A DNA stretch of 64,000 bases, from positions 1 to 64,000 of the forward strand of contig CALFXJ010000012.1 of assembly GCA_937958105.1 (NCBI GenBank), read 5' to 3'. Below, one piece after another: positions 26,547-35,960 of the stretch. Below the pieces are notes generated by a model, which did no database searches, had not been told where the DNA came from, and saw nothing but the letters and a program-made list of their open reading frames with translations. This DNA comes from an uncultured Cellvibrio sp. (GTDB lineage: Bacteria > Pseudomonadota > Gammaproteobacteria > Pseudomonadales > Cellvibrionaceae). The position numbers and the translations under genes are program-made. The number at the start of each line of letters is the position of its first letter. Position 1 is the first letter of the stretch.

Positions 26547-27599
26547 ATGAATAGCTATATAGCCACCAGCCCTGATGCTATTACCCGCCAATTAACCCTT
26601 GAACCGGATGATAGTCGTCGCCTAGCCAATCTCTGCGGTCAGTTCGGCCGACACCTGCGCCAGATCGAACAACGCCTGAATGTGGAAATCCGTAACCGCG
26701 GCAATGAATTTGCCTTGGTTGGTGATGCACAACCCACTGAGGCGGCCGCCGGATTGTTACGCCACCTTTACCAGCAAACTGACCGTATCGATCTGACGCC
26801 GGATGAGATTCATCTCGCCCTGCAGACGTCCGGCATAGAGGCCCTTATGGAACAATTGAATACTCCCTTTGATGGCGGCGACGATACCGCCAGCAATACT
26901 GACAGCGCTGATAACAGCGCCGGCATTACCCTGATCCGCACCAAAAAATGCACTATCAAGCCACGCGGCCTGAATCAGCAGCGCTACGTTCGTTCTGTGC
27001 AGAACAATGACATTAACTTCGGCATAGGCCCGGCTGGTACAGGTAAGACCTACCTCGCCGTAGCCTGCGCCGTTGAGGCCCTGCTGAAAGATGAAGTGGA
27101 GCGCATCCTGCTGGTGCGTCCCGCTGTGGAAGCTGGCGAGAAGCTGGGATTTCTGCCGGGCGACCTCGCCCAGAAAGTTGACCCTTACCTGCGTCCCCTT
27201 TATGACGCTCTGTTCGAGATGCTCGGATTTGAAACCGTAGGCAAACTGATGGAGCGCGGAGTTATCGAAGTGGCGCCCCTGGCGTTCATGCGTGGCCGGA
27301 CCCTGAACAACTCCTTCGTGATCCTTGATGAGAGCCAGAACACCACCCGCGAACAGATGAAGATGTTCCTCACGCGAATAGGCTTCGGTACCACGGCAGT
27401 CATTACCGGCGACCCGACCCAGATCGACCTGCCGCGCGGCCAGCAGTCCGGTCTGCGCCACGCTATTGAAGTATTGGAAAATGTGGCTGGCATCAGCTTT
27501 ACCCATTTCAACTCTAAGGACGTGGTTCGTCACCCGCTCGTGCAGCGCATCGTAGAGGCCTACGATCAGTTTGAGCAGAAGCCCGACATCACTGACTGA
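26547..27599 (+). CDS. ybeZ: PhoH-family ATPase YbeZ
   Basis: A 350-residue PhoH-like P-loop ATPase. An N-terminal KH-like region (about 20-110) is followed by Walker A GPAGTGKTYLA, the RPAVEAGEKLGFLPGD segment, a Walker B region FVILDESQNTT, and TGDPTQIDLPRG. YbeZ works with YbeY in ribosome/rRNA quality control. It is five bases upstream of ybeY. Confidence 0.93.
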   Translation: MNSYIATSPDAITRQLTLEPDDSRRLANLCGQFGRHLRQIEQRLNVEIRNRGNEFALVGDAQPTEAAAGLLRHLYQQTDRIDLTPDEIHLALQTSGIEALMEQLNTPFDGGDDTASNTDSADNSAGITLIRTKKCTIKPRGLNQQRYVRSVQNNDINFGIGPAGTGKTYLAVACAVEALLKDEVERILLVRPAVEAGEKLGFLPGDLAQKVDPYLRPLYDALFEMLGFETVGKLMERGVIEVAPLAFMRGRTLNNSFVILDESQNTTREQMKMFLTRIGFGTTAVITGDPTQIDLPRGQQSGLRHAIEVLENVAGISFTHFNSKDVVRHPLVQRIVEAYDQFEQKPDITD

Positions 27600-27604
27600 T
27601 CGCC

Positions 27605-28075
27605 ATGACCACTCACGTTGATATTGATGTTGCCAGTGGCAGCACTCACCTTGCCGTCACCGAGCATATCGAACGTTGGATCAGCACCGCCCTCGCGGCG
27701 GTGCCTGATCTCAACAAACCCGAAACCGAGGTCAGTGTGTACATTGTCGATGAAGTCGAAAGCCAGGAGTTGAACCTGCGCTATCGTCACCAGGACAAAC
27801 CTACCAATGTGCTCTCTTTCCCTGCCGACATCCCGGCCGAACTGAATTTACCTTTATTAGGGGATCTCGTGATATGCGCCCCGGTCGTAGAACGTGAAGC
27901 GATGGAGCAGCGCAAGACACTGGAGGCCCACTGGGCGCATATGGTGGTTCATGGGACCTTGCATTTGGTGGGGTATGACCATATAACCGAGCCCGAAGCG
28001 GAGGAGATGGAGAGTCTTGAAACCAAGATCCTCACCGGAATGGGTTTTCCTCCGCCTTACGAAATCAACGAATAA
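27605..28075 (+). CDS. ybeY: Endoribonuclease / rRNA maturation factor YbeY
   Basis: A 156-residue metalloprotein with the family zinc motif HGTLHLVGYDH (H3xH5xH) and the upstream NVLSFPAD signature. It is a single-strand-specific RNase involved in 16S rRNA 3'-end processing and 70S quality control. Packed between ybeZ and ybeX in the conserved operon. Confidence 0.95.
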   Translation: MTTHVDIDVASGSTHLAVTEHIERWISTALAAVPDLNKPETEVSVYIVDEVESQELNLRYRHQDKPTNVLSFPADIPAELNLPLLGDLVICAPVVEREAMEQRKTLEAHWAHMVVHGTLHLVGYDHITEPEAEEMESLETKILTGMGFPPPYEINE

Positions 28076-28115
28076 CAACCTTTCGATTATCTTTTGATCA
28101 CAGGAAAGCATCACC

Positions 28116-28985
28116 ATGTCGGACGACCCCACGAGTAGCAGCGTTCAGCGCCAAGCGGACCGTATTGAGAAACAAGACCGGTCCTGGCTGGACAAATTGC
28201 TCCACGCCTTTAGCGCTGAACCTAAATCCCGCGAAGAATTACTGGACATCATCAAGGATGCCGCCAATAACCAGTTACTGGATCAGGAAGCCCTGAGTAT
28301 CATCGAAGGTGCCTTGGACGTTTCCTCCCTGCAGGCCCGTGAAATCATGGTGCCCCGCTCCCAGATCGTCGCCGTACGGATCGACGACACTCCCCAGGAA
28401 TTTCTACCCAAGATTATTGAATCCGGCCACTCCCGTTTCCCGGTCATCGGAGAATCGGCGGATGACATCCGCGGCATTCTGCTCGCCAAGGATCTGCTGC
28501 GCCTGTTGCTGGATAACCAGCAGAACTTCAATCTGGAGAGCATCCTGCGGCCGGCCAATATCATCCCCGAAAGCAAGCGCGTTAATGTGCTCCTGCGCGA
28601 ATTCCGCGAGCAGCGCTATCACATGGCTCTAGTGATTGATGAGTACGGCGGTATCTCCGGTCTGTTAACGATTGAAGATATCCTGGAAGAAATCGTCGGT
28701 GACATTGAAGATGAAACCGATGAGGAAGTCAGTGACGACTTCATCAAGCGCGTGAGTGACACCGACTACATCATCAAAGCGCTCACCCCCATAGAGGAGT
28801 TCAACGAGTACTTCAATGCAGGTTTGAGCGAGGACGATTTCGATACTATTGGTGGAATCCTCATGCAGGAGTTCGGCCATCTGCCTAAACGCAACGAAGT
28901 TGCTGTCATCGACAACTTCCAGTTCCGGGTGCTCTATGCAGACAACCGGCAAATACATCTGCTAAGGTTGACGGTCAACAAGTAG
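28116..28985 (+). CDS. ybeX: CorC/YbeX-type CBS domain protein
   Basis: A 289-residue cytosolic protein with paired CBS domains (about residues 65-190; AREIMVPRSQIVAV and the later YGGISGLLTIEDILEEIVGDI) and a C-terminal CorC/HlyC transporter-associated domain (about 205-289). There are no transmembrane segments. It is linked to magnesium/cobalt handling and to ribosome fitness. A strong terminator follows immediately. Confidence 0.92.
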   Translation: MSDDPTSSSVQRQADRIEKQDRSWLDKLLHAFSAEPKSREELLDIIKDAANNQLLDQEALSIIEGALDVSSLQAREIMVPRSQIVAVRIDDTPQEFLPKIIESGHSRFPVIGESADDIRGILLAKDLLRLLLDNQQNFNLESILRPANIIPESKRVNVLLREFREQRYHMALVIDEYGGISGLLTIEDILEEIVGDIEDETDEEVSDDFIKRVSDTDYIIKALTPIEEFNEYFNAGLSEDDFDTIGGILMQEFGHLPKRNEVAVIDNFQFRVLYADNRQIHLLRLTVNK

Positions 28986-28989
28986 AACG

Positions 28990-29020
28990 AATCCCGCCCA
29001 TCGCCGGCGGGATTTTTTTA
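28990..29020 (+). terminator. Intrinsic terminator after ybeX
   Basis: AATCCCGCC (28990-28998) and GGCGGGATT (29006-29014) form a 9-bp stem followed by a T tract. It lies between ybeX and lnt, so lnt either depends on read-through or has its own promoter. Confidence 0.85.
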
Positions 29021-29055
29021 GCAGCCATTCTTTCAATCCTGACGACCTTTCATAC

Positions 29056-30600
29056 ATGACGGCATCACCTTTTGCAGTGCGTCTCCAGACCTTGCCGAAC
29101 TGGCTGGTCTGTCTTTTGTGTCTGGGGGCCGGAGCACTGATTCCGCTCAGCCTCGCCCCATTTAAACTCTGGCCCCTGGGCTTGGCGGGCATGACCATAC
29201 TGGCGTTGCTCCTTGAGCAGGGCTCGCTCAAACAGGTGTTCCTGCGGGTCTGGTGCTTCGGTGTAGGCATGTATGGAGTAGGTGTGTCCTGGATCTATGT
29301 GAGCATCCATAATTTTGGCGGTGCATCTCCGGTGTTGGCTGGCCTGCTGACCCTGATCTTCGTGCTGTTCATGGCCCTGATGTTCAGCCTGCCGTTCTAT
29401 CTGTATGGACGCTGGTTCAGCCGCTGGCGCTGGAGTCTCCTGATCGCCTTCCCCGCCTGCTGGCTGCTGGGCGAATGCTTCCGCTACTGGTTTCTGACTG
29501 GCTTTCCCTGGCTGTATGCCGGCTATGCGCACCTGCATACGCCGCTGGCGGGCTGGGCACCGGTGGTGGGTGTGATCGGTACCGGGTTTATCTGCGCCTT
29601 GACCGCCGGCGTCATGGCCCAGGCAATCTGGCAGTGGCGGCAACTGTCGTTGGCTTTACTGGGTGGGCTGGTGGGAGCTATCTGGATCAGCGGTTTTTTT
29701 CTTCAAGACATCGCCTGGACTCATCTGGATGAAGAACCAGTCAAGGTGGCCATGGTCCAGCCCAATATTTCCCAGGAAATCAAATGGAGTGCCGACTTCG
29801 TTGAGCCGACGCTGGACCTGCTGCGGACCATGAGTGAAGACCTGTGGGACCATGACTGGGTAATCTGGCCTGAAGCCGCGATTCCGCTTACCTATCACCA
29901 GGCGCTCCCTTTTCTCAACGAGATGAACGACCGCGCTACGGCAACCTCAACTGGCCTGGTGACCGGCATCATCTACGATAACCCTCAGGATTACCGTTAC
30001 TACAACTCAATTGCCGGATTCGGGGATGCGCTGGGCATCTACCACAAACGTCGTCTGGTGCCGTTTGGCGAATACGTCCCGCTGGAAGACTGGCTGCGCG
30101 GCCTGATCCACTTTTTCGACCTGCCTACCTCTATCATCGCTTTTGGCCCCATGGAACAGCGCGGGATTCATATCAACGGTGTGGCCGTGTCTCCCTCGGT
30201 CTGTTATGAACTGGTCTACCCGGATCTGGTGGCTTTCAGTGCGCGGGACGCGCAGGTGTTACTCACCATCAGCAACCTGGGATGGTTCGGCGAATCCATT
30301 GGACCTCTGCAGTTTATGGAGATGGCGCAGATGCGTGCGCTGGAGACCGGCCGCTATCTGGTGTACAGCACCAACAACGGCAGCAGTGCGTTTATCGATG
30401 AGAAGGGCCGTATTGTGAAAGCCAGCAACGCCTTTACTACCGAGACATTTACCGGTGTCGTGTACGCCGCTGATGGTTTAACACCCTTTATGCGCTGGGG
30501 CAGCCTGCCCCTGGCATTCCTGAGTCTGGTGCTGTTGATCGGCGTGAGAGTCGGGCGGGGAAAAGAACCCGCCCCTGTAGCTGAGATGATTAAAGGTTGA
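29056..30600 (+). CDS. lnt: Apolipoprotein N-acyltransferase
   Basis: A 514-residue inner-membrane enzyme that adds the third acyl chain to lipoproteins. The N-terminal half has about six transmembrane segments, including WLLGECFRYWFLTGFPW. The C-terminal nitrilase-like domain carries the catalytic Glu in WPEAAIP, Lys in YHKRRLVPFGEYVP and Cys in SPSVCYE. A final transmembrane helix lies near residues 480-500. Its 3' end overlaps the stop of the convergent gene by 11 bases. It would serve the several lipoproteins in this window. Confidence 0.96.
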   Translation: MTASPFAVRLQTLPNWLVCLLCLGAGALIPLSLAPFKLWPLGLAGMTILALLLEQGSLKQVFLRVWCFGVGMYGVGVSWIYVSIHNFGGASPVLAGLLTLIFVLFMALMFSLPFYLYGRWFSRWRWSLLIAFPACWLLGECFRYWFLTGFPWLYAGYAHLHTPLAGWAPVVGVIGTGFICALTAGVMAQAIWQWRQLSLALLGGLVGAIWISGFFLQDIAWTHLDEEPVKVAMVQPNISQEIKWSADFVEPTLDLLRTMSEDLWDHDWVIWPEAAIPLTYHQALPFLNEMNDRATATSTGLVTGIIYDNPQDYRYYNSIAGFGDALGIYHKRRLVPFGEYVPLEDWLRGLIHFFDLPTSIIAFGPMEQRGIHINGVAVSPSVCYELVYPDLVAFSARDAQVLLTISNLGWFGESIGPLQFMEMAQMRALETGRYLVYSTNNGSSAFIDEKGRIVKASNAFTTETFTGVVYAADGLTPFMRWGSLPLAFLSLVLLIGVRVGRGKEPAPVAEMIKG

Positions 30601-31048
30601 CGCTCGCGACCGGAGCAACCGCGGGCATTTCCTGCCGGGCCAGATCGCGGGTCTGACCATAGGTGATAGGCACAACCGCAGCCTTGGCGATCCACTCCTG
30701 CAGACGCTTGCCCTCGTCCAGATTGTTCAACATGGCAAATTTGTAACTCACCAGCTCAGTGCCATTCCAGACAATATCAAAGCGCCCGAACAGGCTGCCT
30801 TGCTGGGGATGGTAGACGTGACGATAAAACTGCGTGCTGACAGGATGCAGCTCGAGCCGCTGCACCAGCTGCGCTAAATAGGTAGCAGCATTCCGCGATA
30901 TGGAGCTGCTTGAGTGACTCTGCTTATCCGACATAAAAACCGCGACAGTACCCGCCAGCGCCAGTACTTTTACGTCTACGCCTGCCTCCACATTATCGCG
31001 GTCGAGCAGCAACATGGTTGTCATCTTCGGTAAACAATTGGTCTTCAT
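30590..31048 (-). CDS. Unknown protein, paralogue of its upstream neighbour
   Basis: A 152-residue protein that I do not recognise. It appears cytosolic, with no clear signal peptide. Its middle (SRNAATYLAQLVQRLEL, then GRFDIVWNGTELVSYKF, then a KRLQEW helix) lines up with the 131-residue protein encoded just upstream (KNADHFAFQLLHRFQL, WRWRFEWVGTAPL, QRQQLMRLL), so the pair probably arose by duplication. Both genes lie on the minus strand with 18 bases between them. Its stop overlaps the end of lnt by 11 bases. Confidence 0.65.
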   Translation of the reverse strand: MKTNCLPKMTTMLLLDRDNVEAGVDVKVLALAGTVAVFMSDKQSHSSSSISRNAATYLAQLVQRLELHPVSTQFYRHVYHPQQGSLFGRFDIVWNGTELVSYKFAMLNNLDEGKRLQEWIAKAAVVPITYGQTRDLARQEMPAVAPVASVNL

Positions 31049-31066
31049 AGCGTTCCGTTTTGCCCT

Positions 31067-31462
31067 TCAGGTGGCCGCAGCCTTTAATTGATCATGGGGA
31101 TCGAGCAAGCGCATCAATTGTTGTCGCTGGGCGGGAGATGCTATTAATTCACCTCTGCCTGAAAGCGGCGCAGTACCTACCCACTCAAACCGCCATCGCC
31201 ACAGGCTTTGCTCTTCCGCAGCGCTGCGCAATTCCACCAATTCAAAACGCTTCGTGTCAAGTTGAAAACGATGCAATAACTGAAACGCGAAATGGTCGGC
31301 ATTTTTTCCAACGAAACTGGAGGCCTGCTGGCTCAACGCGGTCACAAAAACATAATCACGCGTCTCGGTAGGGATATGGGTAACGCCGAGGAAGACTTTC
31401 TGACCGAGGCGGTTATCAAGCTCCATTCGGGTAAAACAGGAGTAATACAGCATGTGGGACAC
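31067..31462 (-). CDS. Unknown protein, first of a related small pair
   Basis: A 131-residue protein of unknown function. AAGGTG serves as ribosome binding site before the ATG. It has mixed alpha/beta character, with an N-terminal part containing FLGVTHIPTETRDYVFV and a C-terminal part that resembles the 152-residue neighbour. A possible -10 (TATAGT on the minus strand, plus 31552-31557) lies about 90 bases upstream, so the pair may have its own promoter. Confidence 0.65.
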   Translation of the reverse strand: MSHMLYYSCFTRMELDNRLGQKVFLGVTHIPTETRDYVFVTALSQQASSFVGKNADHFAFQLLHRFQLDTKRFELVELRSAAEEQSLWRWRFEWVGTAPLSGRGELIASPAQRQQLMRLLDPHDQLKAAAT

Positions 31463-31629
31463 CTTCTTATATATCTCATCATCGTGGCCGGCTGTTCCTT
31501 ATCCATGCCACGTCCCCTTGCCCGCCCAACTGGGGGGCCGGCATTTTACGCACTATAGGCGGGTGCGCAAGTGATAGACCTGTATAGATCGGGATTTATC
31601 CGCCACGATTAACCGGGCAGAAGCATTGA

Positions 31630-32622
31630 TCAGCTTTTATCCGCCCAACGCTCCCGAACCTCCAGGATAGCTGGCATTTGCTCCAGGAATATGTCAACCA
31701 GGCGAGGATCGAAATGTTTGCCTCGCTGTTCCCTGATATAAGCCACAGCCTCGTTCAAAGGCCAGGCTTTTTTATGCGGCCTCTGCGTCGTCAACGCATC
31801 GAAGACATCAGCCAGCGCCACGATACGGCCTACCAGAGGAATCCCCTCTCCTGCCAGTCCGCGTGGATAGCCACTGCCATCCCAGCGTTCGTGATGCGTC
31901 AGCGCAATATCGTGGGCCATGCGCAACAGGCCGTCGGCGTGAACGCCGATGATGCGCGCACCGATAACGGGGTGTTCCCGCATGATTGCCCAGTCGTCTG
32001 GCGTCAGCTTGCCGGTTTTCTGGAGGACGCTGTCGGGAATCCCTATCTTCCCTATGTCATGCATGGGGGCTGCGTAGAACAGGTCTTCCACCACCGCTTC
32101 ATCAAGGCCGGCCGCGCGGGCTATGACACAGGCGTAATGGCTCATGCGGAGCACATGCAGGCCGGTCTCATTGTCTTTATATTCAGCTGCCATCCCCAGC
32201 CGCTGTACCAGCTCCAGACAGCTCCTCTTTGATTCATCAACCAGCGCCAACGATAGATGGGTGGCAATACGGACCCGCACAAGGGCGGCATTCAATGGCT
32301 TGGTCAGGTAATCAGCACCCCCGGCAGCAAAGCCGTGGGCCTCGTCGGCCGCATCGCTGAAGGCGCTGATAAAGATCACTGGAATATGACGGGTACGCTC
32401 GCTGTGCTTGAGCTGCTCGCAGATCTGATAACCGTTCATCTGGGGCATCATCACGTCAAGCAGTATCAGGTCCGGCTGCTCTGCATCCGCGACTGCCAGC
32501 CCGACCTCCGAGGAGTTGGCGTACAACAGCTGACAGTAGTTCTTCAGTATCTGACGCAGTGCGTTCAGGGTGGGGGCATCATCGTTCACCACCAGAATGG
32601 TGGGATTGAAGTCTATGGTCAT
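31630..32622 (-). CDS. Response regulator with HD-GYP domain (c-di-GMP phosphodiesterase)
   Basis: A 330-residue protein. The receiver domain (about residues 1-120) has the phospho-acceptor in ILLDVMMPQMNG and Lys in YLTKPL. The HD-GYP domain (about 140-320) has HDIGKIGIP and HHERWDGSGYPRGL, complete for c-di-GMP hydrolysis. The start at 32622 has GAGAG upstream; the ATG at 32637 lacks a ribosome binding site. It follows a hybrid histidine kinase gene at 90 bases on the same strand and is its likely partner. Confidence 0.92.
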   Translation of the reverse strand: MTIDFNPTILVVNDDAPTLNALRQILKNYCQLLYANSSEVGLAVADAEQPDLILLDVMMPQMNGYQICEQLKHSERTRHIPVIFISAFSDAADEAHGFAAGGADYLTKPLNAALVRVRIATHLSLALVDESKRSCLELVQRLGMAAEYKDNETGLHVLRMSHYACVIARAAGLDEAVVEDLFYAAPMHDIGKIGIPDSVLQKTGKLTPDDWAIMREHPVIGARIIGVHADGLLRMAHDIALTHHERWDGSGYPRGLAGEGIPLVGRIVALADVFDALTTQRPHKKAWPLNEAVAYIREQRGKHFDPRLVDIFLEQMPAILEVRERWADKS

Positions 32623-32712
32623 GGTGACTCTCGTCATCTTGTTATTAATTATTATGTTAGCCGCTGTCGGGACTTATGTCGCATGGTCTCGACGCGACGG
32701 TGCTTCGTTAAC

Positions 32713-34452
32713 TCAGCAGGCCTCCTCGCCTGCCGGCGTTAATCCCAACAGCCGGGCTATTTCGGTTTCCAGCTCATACAGCTTGATCGGTTTCGATACA
32801 AAGCCGTCCATCCCTGCCGTCCGAGCGGCCAGTTTATCGGCATCCAGTACACTGGCGGTCAGCGCGATGATCGGTACGGGCTTCAACTGGTGTTCCTGTT
32901 CGTACTGGCGCATGCGTCGACTGGCTACCAGGCCATCCATCACTGGCATCTGCACGTCCATCAACACCACATCAAACCGATGTTGCTGAAAGGCTGCAAA
33001 CGCCTCGACACCATTGGTAACGGAGGTGACTTCATGGCCACCCTTACGGAGCATGATCTCCAGCAGGCGGACATTCGGCACCACGTCATCAACCACCAGG
33101 ATGCGCAGTGGAGCCAGATTTACCCGTTTACGCTCCGACAGAGGTGTCTGGACCTTGCCCAGTGAAAGCGGCACACGAAACGTGAATGCCGAGCCTTTTC
33201 CCAGCTCGCTGGTAGCCTGGATACTTCCACCCATCAGTTCGATCAATTGCTTGCTGATCGTGGTTCCCAGACCGGAACCGCCGAACCGGCGAGTGGTGGA
33301 AGCATCAGCCTGAGTAAAGGGTTCGAAGATATTCCGGAGGCGATCCGGCGCAATGCCTATACCCGTATCCCGTATCTCAAAATGGACTAATCCCCCTTCA
33401 GCAGACACAGTGACGACCACCCCGCCCTGCTCGGTGAATTTCACCGCGTTGCCCACCAGATTGATCAGTACCTGTCGCAGCCGCTGTTCATCACCACGGA
33501 AAAACTCGTTCATACCTGGAGGGTAGTCGAGTCGCAGCTCCAGCCCTTTTTTCTCTGCATTGGCTCTGAAGGTATCCAGCACCTGGTGAAGCAGCTCGAG
33601 CAGGGAAAAATTAACACTCTCCAGCTCGACCACACCACGTTCCAGTCGCGCGGTATCCAGTACGTCATTCAGCAGATGCAGGAGAGACGCCGAGGCATGG
33701 TTGATCGTCTCCAGATATTGTCTTTGCTCTGGTGTCAGAGGAGTCTGAAGCAGGATGTCGATAAAGCCGATGATCGCATTCATGGGGGTGCGGATTTCGT
33801 GACTCATATTGGCGAGAAACTCGGTCTTCACGACAGCAGCATGTTCCGCCTTTAATTTCTCGTGACGTAATACCTGCTCCATCTCGTAACGCTGGGTGAT
33901 ATCGAGAATCACGCCGTCGAGCCACACCGGCTCACCGGCGTCGTTGGTAATAAGGCTGCCGTTTTCCCATACCCAGCGCACCCGGCCATCTTTATGAATG
34001 ATGCGGTATTCCAGCTCAAAGGTTTTATCGGTGCTCAGCGTGTGCAGTCCGGTATGTTCCTGATCATCAGGGTGAACGATATCGAGAAATGTCAGGCCGC
34101 CGGGCCGCATAAATTCGGAGGCTGGGTACCCGGTAAACTTCTCCACAGCATCGCTGATGTACAACATGGTCCAGCGCCGGTCCGGCAGACAGCGGTAGGA
34201 AATTCCGGGCAGATTGCCCACCAGCGAGCGGAATTTTTCCTCGCTTTCCCGCAGAGCCTGTTCAAACTGTTTGCGATGTTGCAGCTGCTGATGGCGCAGA
34301 CGACGGGAGTGGAAGCGGTAGCGCCACACACTGATCAACGCCACAATGGATATCACTATTGCAATAAGCGCTACCACGAGCAGCAGCGTGTAGGGGTCTG
34401 CGATAGCGGATAAAGAAAGGGTTTCCCCAGAACCATCAACTTGTGTCGCCAC
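32713..34452 (-). CDS. Membrane-anchored PAS hybrid sensor histidine kinase
   Basis: A 579-residue protein with one N-terminal transmembrane helix (about residues 22-45), a PAS domain (about 70-190, VWLDGVILDITQRYEME at its end), HisKA with the phospho-His in NMSHEIRTPMNAIIGF (about 215-275), HATPase with NLVGNAVKFTEQGG and GTGIG-like RDTGIGIAP, and a C-terminal receiver (about 450-565) with Asp in VVLMDVQMPVMDG. There is no Hpt domain. The HD-GYP regulator gene follows, suggesting a phosphorelay controlling c-di-GMP breakdown. Confidence 0.92.
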   Translation of the reverse strand: MATQVDGSGETLSLSAIADPYTLLLVVALIAIVISIVALISVWRYRFHSRRLRHQQLQHRKQFEQALRESEEKFRSLVGNLPGISYRCLPDRRWTMLYISDAVEKFTGYPASEFMRPGGLTFLDIVHPDDQEHTGLHTLSTDKTFELEYRIIHKDGRVRWVWENGSLITNDAGEPVWLDGVILDITQRYEMEQVLRHEKLKAEHAAVVKTEFLANMSHEIRTPMNAIIGFIDILLQTPLTPEQRQYLETINHASASLLHLLNDVLDTARLERGVVELESVNFSLLELLHQVLDTFRANAEKKGLELRLDYPPGMNEFFRGDEQRLRQVLINLVGNAVKFTEQGGVVVTVSAEGGLVHFEIRDTGIGIAPDRLRNIFEPFTQADASTTRRFGGSGLGTTISKQLIELMGGSIQATSELGKGSAFTFRVPLSLGKVQTPLSERKRVNLAPLRILVVDDVVPNVRLLEIMLRKGGHEVTSVTNGVEAFAAFQQHRFDVVLMDVQMPVMDGLVASRRMRQYEQEHQLKPVPIIALTASVLDADKLAARTAGMDGFVSKPIKLYELETEIARLLGLTPAGEEAC

Positions 34453-34548
34453 ACCAGAGCCTCATCGGTATCGTCCTGTGCGGGATGCGGGCGGGTGCTT
34501 ACAGGATCTTCGCGCATGATCAAGCATAGACCGCGCAAAGGCAGAGCG

Positions 34549-35511
34549 CTATTCGACAGTATCCAGAGAGACTCCTTCGGCCAGTTCGAAAGCGCTACAG
34601 ATACGGTTACGGCCTTCAGCCTTGGCGCGATAGAGGGCTTTATCTGCCTGGGCCACCAGCTCATCGGCAGGCACGCCCCGGGCGCTGGCGATACCGCCGC
34701 TGAGTGTGAGAATGCCGTAAGGGCTATGCTCGTGGGTCAGCGCCAGCCGCTGTACCGCCTGCCGCGCCCGCTCTGCCGCATGGCTTGCATCGCAGATGTC
34801 GGAGCCTGGCAGCAGCATCAGCAACTCTTCACCGCCGTACCGATAGAGTGTATCGCTGTGACGCATGGTGTTCTTGATGGCCGTTACCACGACCTGCAAC
34901 GCTTGATCGCCTTCCACGTGGCCGTAATGGTCATTAAAAGGTTTGAAATAATCGAGATCCAGTAACGCGACCGCGTAGCTCTGGCGGGAGCGCTGAGCAG
35001 TGGCTGCAACTTTCCCCATGTCGGCACTCATGGCACGCCGGTTCCCAATACGCAGGAGCGGATCTTCCCGAGATTGAGCCTGCAATTCGATATTGGCATC
35101 AATCAGTGCCGACTGCTGTTCAAGAATATCCACATAGAGGTTGATCATGTCAGTGTGGGTCACCATACCCACCAGATGTCCCTGATGGTCCACAACCGGA
35201 AGATGGCGCACGTGGTGAGTCCGGGCGAGGTGTAATGCTTCAAACAACCCGGCGTCCTGGTGGACGCAGACCGGGTCCGGCGTCATAACCCTCGCCACCG
35301 GATAATTTCCGATCACTCCGGTATGCAACGCCTGGGAGAATGCAGTGACCAGATCACGCTCAGTCAGAATGCCCTTAACCAGGCCATCATCAGTGACGAC
35401 CACTGCGCAGGAGTGATTATTCGCCCGCATGGTCGTGACCACGTCGACCAAGAGGTCCTCTTCCCTGGCGAAGGAACCAACGGGGGTCATCAAGTCGCTT
35501 ACAGTCGTCAT
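34549..35511 (-). CDS. CBS-pair diguanylate cyclase
   Basis: A 320-residue protein with two CBS domains (about residues 1-125; DLMTPVGSF and RVMTPDPVCV) that usually bind adenine nucleotides, and a GGDEF domain (about 150-310). The active loop is GGEEL, with an RHSD inhibitory site five residues before it, so c-di-GMP synthesis is likely. It is the most upstream gene of a minus-strand block with a hybrid kinase and an HD-GYP phosphodiesterase, 96 bases before the kinase. Confidence 0.9.
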   Translation of the reverse strand: MTTVSDLMTPVGSFAREEDLLVDVVTTMRANNHSCAVVVTDDGLVKGILTERDLVTAFSQALHTGVIGNYPVARVMTPDPVCVHQDAGLFEALHLARTHHVRHLPVVDHQGHLVGMVTHTDMINLYVDILEQQSALIDANIELQAQSREDPLLRIGNRRAMSADMGKVAATAQRSRQSYAVALLDLDYFKPFNDHYGHVEGDQALQVVVTAIKNTMRHSDTLYRYGGEELLMLLPGSDICDASHAAERARQAVQRLALTHEHSPYGILTLSGGIASARGVPADELVAQADKALYRAKAEGRNRICSAFELAEGVSLDTVE

Positions 35512-35960
35512 AAATAGTCCTGAGAATAAACCCAGATTCCACCCACTGCGTTTTCTTATAGTTATGAACGGCAGAAAGAAGAAAGGAAAGATCCGCGAAT
35601 AATAGCACGAATGGCGTTAGAATCTTCAGATATCGCACAGCAAATAAACGAAAGGTGTGGGAAGTAACCGAGCACCCTCTGTCCCCCTATCGATTTTGTA
35701 AAAGTTTGTCGGTTTGACTGCGGATGATCTTGAGTGAAGGCTGGCTGGACCCATTATGGGTTCTTATGCGGAGACCCCCTTTATTCCGGGCTTCTCACAT
35801 TTCTGAAGCGATTACCCGGTCCCTGAATAAATGTTTTTTTCGTCCACGCCGCCATAGACCGACACCCGACTCGCCGGTGTTTATGTTGGCTCGCGGATTG
35901 ACACTGCGCCCTATGACACACAGAATCGCCAGCTAAGTTATATCTTTAGGAAAAGGCTGC
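35512..35960. other. Intergenic region, 449 bases
   Basis: The gap lies between the divergent CBS-GGDEF gene and the FG-GAP lipoprotein gene and should hold both promoters. A short hairpin ACCCATTATGGGT occurs near 35748. A 70-residue open frame at 35724-35936 has no ribosome binding site or recognisable content. I see no RNA gene. Confidence 0.5.

Noticed and set aside
35724..35936. 70-residue frame upstream of the FG-GAP gene
   Set aside because: No ribosome binding site and an unusual arginine/proline composition; it lies in the promoter region.
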